A DNA stretch of 64,000 nt from Pogonophryne albipinna (Eukaryota > Chordata > Actinopteri > Perciformes > Artedidraconidae), in contig CM053246.1 of NCBI GenBank assembly GCA_028583405.1, positions 28,258,557 to 28,322,556 of the forward strand, written 5' to 3'. Below the pieces are notes generated by a model. That model was not told where the DNA came from and did no database searches. It saw only the letters and a list, made by a program, of their open reading frames with translations. Below are positions 1 to 10,547 of the stretch, piece by piece (positions within the stretch are counted from its first letter, which is position 1; every line of letters starts with the position of its first letter). The translations under genes were made by a program, and so were the position numbers.

Positions 1-3000
1 TCATTACTTTGGTTTGCTTATTTTAATTAGTGGACTTAATCTGTAATTAGCCTGCAGACGTCAACAATACTTAAAAAAAAACAATTTGTTTTGAAAGCAG
101 AGAAATTGTGTGGACATGTATTTAATTAGACTGTTAACCCATGAAATGTTGGTGTCACATGCTTGCTCATTAGAACGATAAAAGAGAAATATTGCAGGCA
201 TGGCTGATTGATGTTTATGACTTGATTTAATTAACAAGAATGATACTCTGAGAGGACCAAAGCTGATACTGATACAGTGACAGTACACTACTAAAGCCTC
301 TTACATAATTAGGCAACCTCCAATGAAACTGGAAGAACTGTATGACAAGAAGAGACCTAAAGTCATTTTTTCAGTCATCATTCTGTTTGGTTATTTCCAA
401 CAAAGAGTATTTATTTAAAAATATTCCAACTGGCACAATTCCAGTAGTTGATTGAAAAGACAGTAAAACGGACACCTGCAGATTCTCCCAGGAGAACCTT
501 TATGAAGTTCAGTGGCTGATGTTGTCAGCTGAGTAAAACATCTGTATGAACATGTGCACATACAGTGTAGTTTGCTTTTAATAACGTTCATTACTTGCTT
601 CTTGCTATGTAATTATCCTCTCTTGTTTGAGTTTCTGTGTCAGCTCACATCTTTATCTTAATTCCGTTTTTGGCATATTGAGCCCTCATCAATACCCCCC
701 GCTCCTGGGCACTGGGTGAATATAGCTTAATGTGTGACAGTAAAGCATGAATGATACAGTGGATTGGGATATGGTCCAAATGCTTCTCCCTTTTCTTCAC
801 AGAGGGAGGACTGCACCGGTGGAGAGGAGGCAGTGAAGAGTGGCCACCAGCTGGATCCAGCTCCGCCTGCTGTGGCCATATCAGCCGCTCCAGTGGGCAA
901 CTTTAATTTATCTATTCTGCCCCTTTTCTTTGTAAATGAGCAATTGTCGCACGTCTCCAAGTGGGAGATGTGAGTAAACTTTCATAACAATACAAGCAAA
1001 GCCATTAAAAAGAAAGATTAAACACTATTTAAAGCTATGACATATTAAAGTTAAGATTTTTCAAACAGCTACCTCTCGGAGCCATTTGAAGGTCTTAACA
1101 ACTAAAGGTGCTTTGTGCAGCTTAATGTCAGCGATGTGTTTTGTTTATGCAGGTCTCATACTGTAGTTGCGCAGCACTTGGAATGCAGCAATAAAACACG
1201 GGACCTTTCATGTGTGAGGTGCTTGTGAGGACAGAAAAGTCTGACTATCGAGTTACATGTTGGCTATAGCTCAAACAGGACGTCTAGAATTATGAAACAT
1301 TTATCAATTTAGTAGGAGGAAGCTCTGGCTTTTACACTTAGGCTGATAATCTAATGACTGCAGACCTATTTAGAATAAAGAGGTGTCAGAAAGACATTGT
1401 ATATGTACTTAAACATGTAAAGGATTTCCATCTTTTATGATTATAAGTAAAATGCTACATTATGGTTTAAGATTACATCTTCTGCCTTTTAAAACCCATT
1501 ATTTATATAATGTCCTTGAAATCCCGCTGCTCCTTTTTTTTATCCAAGTCAACTGTCCAAATTGTATTTATTATACCACATAGCATTTCAAAGAAAGGCA
1601 GGTGAAGTGTTTCAAAAGACTGGGTGAGATACAGAACCATTCTTCAGTCCAGAAGGCAGAAGTCATGTTAGAGTTTATACCCCATACAGTGACCTCCTTT
1701 AGACATTTTTCAACTACCAAATCACTGCTATAGCAACAGGGTTATATACAAATCATATTAAACAGAAATTATAACCCCTTTTGAAGCCAATATATAACAT
1801 AGTACCATTTGGACTTATTGAAGGAGTAAAAAGATATCTGGACAATTCTGCTCAATCATAAAGGACGAGGAGCAGGAACAGCTCTGTAGCTCTGTCAGCC
1901 TCAGATAACTCCGGCAGAGGGCTTAACACTTGACTACAGCCCACTCCCATCCAGAGTATCGCTCCGGTGCTCACTCTGTGGTGACTTTGTCTGACAGCAA
2001 GGAAAGTCTTCCTAATCAATTCCCTCAGTTTGGAAGCTAATCCCACATAACCCTGCTGTCTCACTTTAAAATACGGCATCCAGCTATGACAAGCCTTATC
2101 AATCACTGTGAATATCTCCTTTGTTCTGCAGCATAAAGACACTCCCAGTTGTCAAAGCACTTTTCATCCTTGAACCCATGTCTCAGAAGGTCTATAAATA
2201 ACTGGCATCGAAAAATCCACCACTCTCAGACCCAGCTCATTAGAGCCAGACATTACAGAGAAATAATGGCCACAATGGCTTGGTTTTTATAACGAAGCCA
2301 GAATAAATTCTTAACTCACAGAGGTGGAAATAAAGTTAAGCCATTATTGTTTTTTTTTTTAAAAGAAGAGTTCATTCATTTAAATACTGTGTATGAAATA
2401 AACCATCTTTATTTCCTTAAACTTGCATGATTATCTTTCAGGATATGACTCAGTAACTGGGCCAGGAAGAGTGCTTTTTTTCCCTCACTCTTCATCTCCA
2501 CCCTGTCTTTGTAGCCGACTGCCTGTTAAGCTCAGCCAAAAGTGAGATTTAGCACAGGGCATCTATGCAGAAACCTCCATGAATAACAGTAAAGTATATG
2601 AGCACTTTTAAAAGGAGAAGAACTGGCAATAATTGTCAAGCACCCATTCCTGCTCAATACTTACGAGCAGTGATTTCCATATGACCACCACAGCTAAAGT
2701 CCAGTATCATTCATTAATGCCCCGGCTCCTCATTACTGTCTCCTCACTCTTTTGAAAGACTCATTACCTGCATAATGGAATAGTGCTTAGAACAGTCAGA
2801 CCTTTCTTTAGTGTGAATTAATCACCGACATGCGCGGACAAAAAGGGAATTCTCACATTAAATATTGAGAAACCTCAAGCCCTAGCTTTCTACTTTTTCA
2901 AACTTCTAGAAGGTGTACTCTCTTGAAGTGCACCGCCAGGTACATGACACTGGTATCATTGGTAAAAAACTGGTACCCTGCTGTCTTTCATGTGTCTGCA

Positions 3001-3050
3001 AGGCCAGCGTGGACAAAACAGAGTAAGGAAGAAGAAAGAGATACACTTAC
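1..3050. other. intron 4 of negr1, partial
   Basis: AT-rich, single-copy-looking intron sequence. I see no gene, no RNA gene and no repeat with recognisable ends. The short open frames here have no recognisable motif. Confidence 0.6.
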
Positions 3051-3182
3051 AGTTGACTGTGACTTTCATTGTTTTGGTGTCAGGAGAGGCGATGTCATTT
3101 AAAGCGCTGCATTCGTAGTCTCCAGCCTGGTCCCTTGTGATGCCGGTGATGTTAAGATATTCACCGCTGTCATACTTCCTGG
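3051..3182 (-). CDS. negr1: negr1 exon 4: second half of Ig domain 2
   Basis: This 132-bp exon is also flanked by phase 1 introns. The acceptor ends TATTTCCAG; the donor is T|GTAAGT, a full consensus. It encodes 43 complete residues plus split codons: a sequon NIT, then [14 protein letters not shown] with the second Ig2 cysteine in the usual D-x-G-x-Y-x-C setting, and MKVTVN leading toward Ig3. The TRDQAG stretch matches the NEGR1 form of this strand. Exons 3 and 4 together make up Ig2, and each can be skipped without changing frame. The next exon (Ig3) lies to the left of the window. Confidence 0.93.
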
Positions 3183-3937
3183 CTGGAAATAGAAAAATTG
3201 AGGGAAGTACTTACACTGTGTCCACAAAGAATACAAACAGAGCACACACACACTGTACATATTAATACTGTACACTGTATATAGCTGAAGGCTTTTTGCA
3301 GCCTATGGTAAGATAAAATGGTGGTTTATTTAGAATAATATCTTTCAAGTTTAACCCTGAGTCGAAGATGTAATGCCATTAGCTTTTCTACTGAACTCCT
3401 GATTACCTTCCCTGCATTCTAAAATAGAAGAATGCACAGCTCATTGATCCATTTATATTGACATGGTAGCAGGAAATTAAATATTGGTCTATTCCCAGTC
3501 ATCCATTCATCATTTGCACCACACCAACGCAGTTAGAGCTACTTCCTGGAAGACAGACAGATTTGTTGGCTCAATGCACATGTCAGTGCTTTGTAGTTAG
3601 CCAACAGTGCCAAAGGCAGAAGCAGCAAAACACCATGACTGGCATATTAGCTGGAGGGAGTGAATCCGACAAACATGTCCACTCCGATCAACAAAGAAAC
3701 ATTGAAATACCTGTATGCTGTACTCTAATATTGTAGTAAATAAATCAATTGTTGGAAATGTATTCTTGGTAAGACGTGAACAAATTGTAATTGCAAATAA
3801 CTTATAATGAGATACGGTATTCTGTCGGGTGTAATAGTGTTTGAATAATCAGGATGACATTAAGTAAAGTTATTTAAACTAAAGATTGGTAATGAGCCAA
3901 CAAGCCATGGATAATTGCATAAAGGTAAGATAGTTGT
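3183..3937. other. intron 3, 3' part before the microsatellite
   Basis: The polypyrimidine tract and acceptor of exon 4 occupy the first bases after 3182. I see nothing else recognisable. Confidence 0.5.
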
Positions 3938-4160
3938 ATGGATGGATAGATGGATAGACAGATGGATAGATGGATAGATGGATTGACAGATAGATAGATA
4001 GATGGATAGATGGATAGACAGATAGATAGATGGATAGATGAATAGATGGATTGACAGATAGATAGATGGATAGATGGATAGACAGATAGATAGATGGATA
4101 GATGGATAGACAGATAGATAGATGGATGGATAGATGGATATATGGATAGACATATAGATA
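3938..4160. repeat. GATA/GATG compound microsatellite
   Basis: About 220 bp of GATA and GATG tetranucleotides with regular GACA interruptions (GATGGATAGATAGACAGATA-type units). On the reverse strand it reads as Ile-Tyr-Pro-Ser-rich open frames in two registers, an artefact of the four-base period. Confidence 0.95.
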
Positions 4161-4162
4161 GC

Positions 4163-4270
4163 AGGGTTCATACACTTTTTCACCAATGATTTTCAATGAC
4201 TTTTCCATGACTTCTCAATGACCTTTACCTAATTTTCTATGACCAAATACAAAATTACCACTGAAAATTG
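4163..4270. repeat. fragment of an interspersed repeat
   Basis: The text starting GGGTTCATACACTTTTTCAC, followed by repeated 'tgacttttccatgactt' phrases, resembles the end of a repeat common in teleost genomes. I cannot identify its other end. The hAT element at 4674 may sit inside it, with the rest at about 5283-5660. Confidence 0.35.
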
Positions 4271-4673
4271 TTTATTTTAACATGGAACAGGAAAATAAGG
4301 TCTGCATATGAAACATGTAGTGCCTATCTAAAACAAATCAAATAGTAGGCTTACTAGCTTCTACACGCTGAAGCAACTGTAGTCAGGGATGCAAACTCAT
4401 CAGGTATGAACAAGGTGACAAGGATCCGAGCCCCGACCCCACGGAATATCGGCTTTAAAATGAGGAATAACAGAGGATTTTAGCAGTCAGAACAACTAAA
4501 GCAGCAGTGTTAATAATAACAGAAACGCCAAAGAGTCACATCTAATAGAAATATATAAAATAATTTATTTTAATTGTGTAGCAGTCTGTTTATAATTCTG
4601 GCAGGACTGTTGAGCATTTTGAAAATGTATTTTCATGCCTCTGTGCAAGGCTTAGTCTTTCTATCTTTATAGC

Positions 4674-5274
4674 CACTGGTGTAAAGTAACTAAGTTCATA
4701 AACTCAACAAGTACTATACGTGGGTACAATTTTGAGATACTTGTACTTTATTTAAGTATTTCATTGTTTTGCTACTTTGTACTTCTACTCCTCTACAATC
4801 CAGAGGTACATGGTGTACTTCTACTCCACTACATGTATTTAATACCTTTAGTTACTTCACAGATGATGAATGATGTGAAATATAATCAAGTGTTAAATCA
4901 GACTTTAGTTCCACCTGGAGAAAATTCACAAGCTACCCTGCAGTATACAAAGTCATTCAAACTAGCTGCACCTTTACCAGCTTTGAGAACACTTTCATGA
5001 TCAATCATTATAAAAAATATCATATCATATTATTCTGAAATGGACCAATCTGCACAATGACTACTTTCACTATATTTTGATGATAATACTTTTCTACTTT
5101 TACTTGAGGAACATTTTGAATGCAGGACTTTTACTGGAACAGAGTATTCCTACACTCTGGTACTTCTACTTTTACTCAAGTACAAGATCTGAGTACTTCT
5201 ACTTTTACTCAAGTACAATATCTGAGTACTTCTACTTTTACTCTAGTACAATATCTATACTTATACCACCTCTG
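4674..5274. mobile_element. non-coding hAT-type MITE with 8-bp TSD
   Basis: A 601-bp element starting CACTGGTGTAAAG and ending ACCACCTCTG (hAT-like CAnnGGTG ends), flanked by an exact 8-bp duplication TTTATAGC at 4666-4673 and 5275-5282. Its body is rich in 'tacttctacttttactcaag' phrases and has no transposase. Near the right end a 33-bp unit is present three times (5158-5256). It is likely mobilised in trans by a hAT transposase. Confidence 0.8.
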
Positions 5275-5282
5275 TTTATAGC

Positions 5283-6453
5283 CTATGAAAAAAACTATTA
5301 GAAAACGAAGGCTAAAGCTAACGTTAGCAGATAGTGACAATGTATGCTAGCTAGCTAGCTCAACGATTCCTTAAATGATATTGAGACAGAAAAACTTTTC
5401 AGTTCACATCACGCTCTGCCGCTCTGCTCTGAACACCTGAACGGCCTGTTCTAACAGCTGTTCACCAGCGGTGCAGTCTGTGCCACAGTGACTCCGCACA
5501 GTTAACAAACGCACCGTAGATAATGTAGCTGACCCTCATCCCGGAGCAGCAGAGTTCAGTGTGTGTGGATGTGTTTGGAAGGCATGGGGTACAAACAGAG
5601 TGCACAATCTAGAAAACTGAGCCCAAAATACCGCTCACAAAGCAGCAGAGACCCGACACTGACTCAGCAATAGCTCACACAAGAGGATCAAGAATGAAGA
5701 CACTCCATTCTTCAGGAGTGGATATACTGTCATTTTGTGCTGCCAATCTCCTCTGCAAGTGAGCTGAATTCTTATGTATTGCCACTTCGTTATTCTGCAA
5801 CCATGGTGGCTTTTATCTACTAGCTCCTATGTCAAAAACTTGAAACCGAAGGCATTGTGGATAATGAGCTTTCCTGTCTCTTCTCACACAACGATGGAGT
5901 CCCAGAGTCTTGGCAAAGATATTGGTAGCCATACAAAAACTGCAAAGGAAAGAAAAATGTTGATCCATAAACAAGCACCGGATGTGTCTGAAAAACAGAA
6001 CTGTGTTAATATGCCAAGAGAGCACAGGGAGGGAGAAACAACTAAAAGAGCTCTATTGTTGTGAAGGAGTATGGCTGAGAGCTCATTGCACCAGTGAAAA
6101 GAATGTTTAAGTTGTGTTAAAACACGTAATCCCACTGATGTAGAGTAGGAAGTGCAGTATAGAAGTGATCTGATGGTGTTGTGCGAGTTTGTACTTAAAA
6201 AATAAAGTATGTATGCAGACTTTGTCAACATGGCTCAATTTGTGGTCATTCTTTAACCTGTTTATATGACGTTACCTAAATCATGGGAACATATACAGAC
6301 AAACCTATGCTTTCAGTACATGATATTATGGGAAATGTGACTTTTGCACATCTTTTTCAAGCAGGCAATAAGTAAGAGAGGACTGGATTGAAAGATTCAG
6401 AATGTTTTTCTCAAAATGTGTCTTGCAACATCTAGGATCTCTACAGACAAACA
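5283..6453. other. intron sequence, no recognisable gene
   Basis: The first 350 bp are GC-richer than the surroundings and may belong to the repeat interrupted at 4674. The rest shows no feature with recognisable ends. Overlapping open frames on both strands at 5774-6231 lack any family motif. Confidence 0.4.
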
Positions 6454-6461
6454 GAGATCGG

Positions 6462-7676
6462 TAGGGGTGTAACGGTTCACAAACATTTCGGTTCGGTACG
6501 TACCTCGGTTTTTAGGTCACGGTTCGGTTCGGTACGTTTTCGGTACAGCAGAAAAAATTATCACAAAACATAACATATTTTTTTTTAAATTAAACTGTGA
6601 ATAATGTATTCACTCAAATAAATACAAAATATAATATAATAAACATTAAGGTGCAGCATTTCAATGAACTAAAAAATAATCTGTATTTGAACTTTACTGT
6701 ACTAGTACTCACAAAACATAAACTATTAGTTTTGGGTTTTTAATTATTATTAAACTATGAATATTCACTTAAATAAATATAAAATATAATAAAATAAACA
6801 TTAAGGTGCAGCTTTTCGATGAACTGAAATAATCTGTATTTGAACTGAACTGCACTAGTACATAAGCAGCCAGTTTGACATTATGACTTGCTTGTCATTG
6901 TATTTTCATGTTTGTTTAAAGAAAGATGAACTTGTCCACATTGCTTGCCGAAAGGGCAGATCTGCTGGCACTAACAATGTCTCCTGCTGTGGAGAACACC
7001 CTCTCTAGGGACAGAGGTAGTAGCAGATACAGCCAGGTAGCGCTTTGCTAACATGGCAACATAAGGATATTTGGCGTTTGTAATAGCTTTGGCTCGGTCT
7101 GAACTTTTTGCGAGTGGTGGAGGCTAAAATGCTAGCGGGGGTTGGGTTTGCACTTCAGTCTTTTGGTACCGGTGATATTCACGTTCGGGTGATGCCTTTT
7201 CAAATGAGTGTGTAAGTTTGATGTATTGCCAGCCGCGTAACCAATTTTAGTTGAACAATGCCGACAAACAGCTTTTTCCACCTGTCTTTGTCCGTCATCC
7301 TTGTACGTAACTGCGAAACCAAAATGTTCCCAAACCGGAGACTTCAATGATGCTGGAGGATTTTCGAGCTCAACTTTATCTGCGTTCGCCATTTCGACAG
7401 TTCCTCAAATTACTGACTACATTTGAACGCATCCCTCTGACCAGCTCGTCCAATGAAATGACTTGCTCGCTCTATGACGCGTTGAACACAATGGGAGCAA
7501 ATTACTCTGAATGCTGCGACGCAGCACCTGAGATTACTTCCAAGAAGTTGTTCACGTTCTCAATTTTTTACGTTTAACGTTATATTCGTTCGGTACACTT
7601 CGGTACACACGTGTACCGAACCGAAGGGCCCGTACCGAATAATTTCGGTACGGGTACGTGTACCGTTACACCCCTA
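6462..7676 (-). mobile_element. BED-hAT deletion derivative, copy 1
   Basis: A 1,215-bp element with ends TAGGGGTGTAACGG and CCGTTACACCCCTA, flanked by an exact 8-bp target duplication GAGATCGG (6454-6461 and 7677-7684). Inner ends are rich in the 'cggtacgtgtaccg' palindromic phrase. It carries minus-strand remnants of a hAT transposase: a BED finger and the C-terminal dimerisation segment. The catalytic middle is missing. It is the same family as the elements at 48216 and 56087. Confidence 0.93.
6916..7392 (-). pseudogene. BED finger plus hAT C-terminal remnant (copy 1)
   Basis: The BED part (7132-7392, 86 codons) starts MANADKVELENPP and carries a complete zinc-binding set: VCRHC for the cysteines and HLKRHH for the histidines. 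BED fingers bind transposon ends. Its frame stops after KCKPNPR. The hAT dimerisation segment follows in another frame, ending at a stop near 6916. Relative to the copy at 48456, seven bases are missing at the join (AAAAAAG), which explains the frame change. No DDE core is present, so it cannot act as a transposase. Confidence 0.85.
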
Positions 7677-7863
7677 GAGATCGGTCATCAAGTGTTTTTC
7701 AGAACTAAATCAGATTTACATTTGATTAACACTACACATTACAATTTGATTTAAATGAAACAGTTTGGTTGATGTGTGAATTGTATTTCCTGTAGTTTCA
7801 GTGGAGGTCATTGCCTGTGCGGTAGCCCTGCGCAGACCCATGTCCTCAATAATATGCATAGAG

Positions 7864-8371
7864 TTAAAGGTCACCTATGCAAAATCCACTTTTTAATGTC
7901 TTTTATACATAAACACGTGTCCCCTCTGTGTAAAGAGATTCTGAAAGTTTCAGGAAAAAAGATTCTCTCTCTTTTCGTCCTGATCCATTTATATAAAAAC
8001 CTGTCTGAAAATGAGCAGATCAGATTTTGGCCACTTTATGATGTCATATCGTTTTTTTGGGTTGTGTAACCATTAGCCAATAACCAACCAAGGTAACCCC
8101 CCCCCCCCCCACCTTATCACCTGAATCTCCTCCTAGAGCACCATTGTGTTCTTTTCAACCAAATATCTCTCAGAGGGGCGTGGCTCCTTATTTTCATCTA
8201 AAGTAACAGACAGAGAATCAGCACTAGAGAAACAGGGCTGAAACAGAGGGGATTATGGGATGCTGCCATGATCTGTTTGGTGTTTCTAGCCAAACACTTC
8301 AGAGACACGTTTTGTATATATCTGAGACCTATAATATATTGATGAGAAACAGTATAATAGTGGACCTTTAA
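7864..8371. mobile_element. TTAA-flanked MITE, copy A
   Basis: About 508 bp, starting TTAAAGGTCACCTAT and ending with an imperfect reverse complement, TAGTGGACCTTTAA. Non-coding. The body is shared with 46547-48072, including the phrase 'tcctgatccatttatataaa'. The TTAA at each end fits a TTAA target duplication as made by piggyBac-type transposases, but the ends lack the usual piggyBac CCC, so the superfamily is uncertain. Confidence 0.7.
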
Positions 8372-8768
8372 TGCTAAATCAAAGTTGAAGTTTTTCATGA
8401 GCTTAAAATGTAAGTGAGTTCATTTGAGTAGTAGACATTAATAGAATATCCAGAGAGCTGAGGATAGCTGCGGGTTACATTTACTGAATGCATTACAGTT
8501 CTGCAGTCTGGATTTAAAGCTCTGTCGACTGATGTGGCAATCCCTGCCCAAGGTTCTCCGACACTTTTGGAAAGGCAAGGTTGAGAGCAGGAGTGATCCG
8601 TTGGTTGCATTCTACACACTGGACCACACTTAATAGACCTGATTTCAGCACACAGCACAGTCCACATTATGACCAACTGTGTTAAAAAGCCTTGAGAAGT
8701 GGCATTTGTTTGCTCTCCACATGGTATTGATTACTGAGCTTTAAATTGGTCATATATGTACATCTCTT
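8372..8768. other. intron sequence, nothing recognised
   Basis: No repeat ends, coding motif or RNA gene seen. Confidence 0.4.
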
Positions 8769-9015
8769 CAGAGTTCCCGTTAGAATATTATTTTGCCGGT
8801 CAAAATGTCCGTTAAAGTTTAAATCTTCCGGACAAATTAGAAAAGTGCAGGTCAAAGGTATTGTTGTTATTTATTGAACTTTAAAACAAATGTATATGAT
8901 TCGATATTAAACAAACTAATTATAGTAGATTAACTACATTATTCAAAAGTGAACAGTAACTTATAATAACACGGGAATAATAAACGGAGCGCTCTCTCTC
9001 TCCTGACAGCCCGTC

Positions 9016-9515
9016 TGTCATAGTCTGCTCCATCATTCAACAGTAGTTTTCCATTCACCTGTCTCACCTGTTTTCCACACCCACTCGTTAGCTCACTCTC
9101 TTTCTCTTCTGCACCCATTAGTTTCTGCCAGTATTTAAACCCGCACCTTACACACACTCTTTGCCAGATTGTACTTTGCCTCATGCTTGTCTTTCCCGCG
9201 TTTGATACCAGATTGCCTACCCGGTTCCGACCCTGCCTGTCCTCGATCTGCCTGCTCTGCCTGTTCCCTGATCCTGCCTGTCCCTCGACTATCCTGTCTG
9301 GCCTGTTATCCGACCCTGCCTGTATCTACGCTGACCGCCTCGCTTACTCCCTGACTCTCTGCCTGTCCCTGACTCACCTTCTGCCCGCTGTCCTCCGGTG
9401 CGTTAAACTGCTCGATTGGTATTCCTCAGATCCAGTGGAATCTCCAATAAAGTTTATTACCAATTCTCCTTGGTTTCTCGAGTGCTGCATTTGGGTTCTC
9501 CTTAAGATTGTGACA
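9016..9515 (+). repeat. 5' LTR
   Basis: 500 bp from TGTCATAGTCTG to GATTGTGACA. A TATA-like TATTTAAA lies at 9132-9139 and an AATAAA signal at 9446-9451. R probably starts near 9163 (GCCAGATTGT), about 31 bp after the TATA start. It differs from the 3' LTR at 9158, 9159 and 9362 only. Confidence 0.96.
9132..9139 (+). promoter_or_regulatory. LTR TATA box
   Basis: TATTTAAA, at ordinary TATA-to-start distance from the inferred RNA start near 9163. The same motif recurs in the 3' LTR at 12681-12688. Confidence 0.65.
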
Positions 9516-9517
9516 GA

Positions 9518-9527
9518 ACAATCTGGC
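9518..9527 (+). promoter_or_regulatory. self-priming primer-binding site
   Basis: AACAATCTGGC-type sequence just after the 5' LTR. Its ten bases 9518-9527 (ACAATCTGGC) are exactly complementary to GCCAGATTGT at 9163-9172, the inferred first bases of the RNA. This is the arrangement known from the yeast Tf1/sushi group, which primes reverse transcription from its own folded-back 5' end. I did not recognise a tRNA 3' end complement here. Confidence 0.65.
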
Positions 9528-9533
9528 CAGAAC

Positions 9534-10547
9534 ATGGACCCAGCGCACTCCTCTTCACCTAGAGACCGTTTCGAGAGAGTTGAGGACGCTCTCCAGAGGC
9601 AGGAAGCCTCGATAGCCGCCCTGGCCACCGAGGCTCATCATGCTAACTCTTCACATGACCAGACGCTAACCTATTTATCTGCGCAGCTACAGCAGCTAAC
9701 GGCTACTGTGCAGCAGCTAGTGGCAGGAGTGGCCGCTCCAGCGCCTCTTCCTATGCCGTCGACACCCGCTTCTGCATCACCTCTGATGGGATTTACCCCG
9801 GAGCCTCGGGTGGGAACTCCGGAGCGCTACGCCGGGGAACCGGAGGGCTGCAGCCCGTTTCTTACGAACTGTTCTATCCTGTTTGCGCTGCAGCCACACA
9901 CTTTCGCTTCTGAAGCTGCTCGTGTGGCGTTCACGGTCAATCATTTGACTGGGAAAGCCCGACTGTGGGGCACAGCGGAATGGGAGCAACAAACACCCGC
10001 CTGCTCTTCGTTCCCCGCTTTTTCTGCGGAGCTGCGCAAGGTGTTTGGACCCGTGTCTGTGGGTCCAGACGCTGCAGGAGGACTACTGAACCTGAGCCAG
10101 GGTAATGGATCTGTGGTGGATTATGCCATTGAGTTTCGCACCCAGAGCCGCCTCAGCAACTGGAATTCTGCAGCCCAGTGTGACGCCTATCTGCGTGGTT
10201 TGGCGGATTACATTAAAGACGAGCTGGTGTCGTTTGATCTGCCCAATTCACTGGATGGGTTGATTGAACTGACTTCCCGCATGGATCGGCGCATCCAGAC
10301 ACGGAGACGGGAGCGACGATCGGAGGGAGTTCAACATGCCTGGGCGCCCCGACGTCCGAGTTTGGCTGCGACTCCTCACCTCACTCCAGAGCCGCAACCA
10401 GGGGGGGATGAGCCCATGCAGGTGGGTCGCACCAACCTCACTTTGGAGGAACGTGAGCATCGCAGACGTCGTAACCTGTGTCTCTACTGCGGCCGGGCCG
10501 GCCATTTTGTTTCTCACTGCCCGGTAAAAGGCAAGGCTCAGCAGTAA
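9534..10547 (+). CDS. Gypsy gag (capsid and CCHC nucleocapsid)
   Basis: A 337-residue protein starting at ATG 9534, 18 bases after the 5' LTR; an upstream in-frame ATG inside the LTR was rejected because it precedes the primer site and reads LTR sequence. Residues 10-60 look like a coiled coil rich in Gln, Leu and Ala, followed by a Pro/Ala linker (about 64-80). The middle is a retrotransposon Gag capsid region, with '[11 protein letters not shown]' and '[10 protein letters not shown]' as typical phrases. An Arg-rich stretch precedes the zinc knuckle C316-x2-C319-x4-H324-x4-C329. The stop TAA overlaps the start of pol. It packages element RNA into particles. The frame is intact, and this is the only complete protein of the element. 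Confidence 0.92.
   Translation: MDPAHSSSPRDRFERVEDALQRQEASIAALATEAHHANSSHDQTLTYLSAQLQQLTATVQQLVAGVAAPAPLPMPSTPASASPLMGFTPEPRVGTPERYAGEPEGCSPFLTNCSILFALQPHTFASEAARVAFTVNHLTGKARLWGTAEWEQQTPACSSFPAFSAELRKVFGPVSVGPDAAGGLLNLSQGNGSVVDYAIEFRTQSRLSNWNSAAQCDAYLRGLADYIKDELVSFDLPNSLDGLIELTSRMDRRIQTRRRERRSEGVQHAWAPRRPSLAATPHLTPEPQPGGDEPMQVGRTNLTLEEREHRRRRNLCLYCGRAGHFVSHCPVKGKAQQ

Noticed and set aside
3860..4208. Two minus-strand frames of about 108 codons rich in Ile, Tyr, Pro, Ser
   Set aside because: They are the translation of the GATA/GATG microsatellite in two registers.
5774..6231. Overlapping frames of 96 and 115 codons on opposite strands
   Set aside because: No motif in either, and they shadow one another; no splice or promoter evidence.
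9183..9533. Upstream extension of the gag frame into the LTR
   Set aside because: The frame is open by chance through the LTR; the primer site and the usual gag start lie downstream, and the same extension appears in the 3' LTR without any gag.
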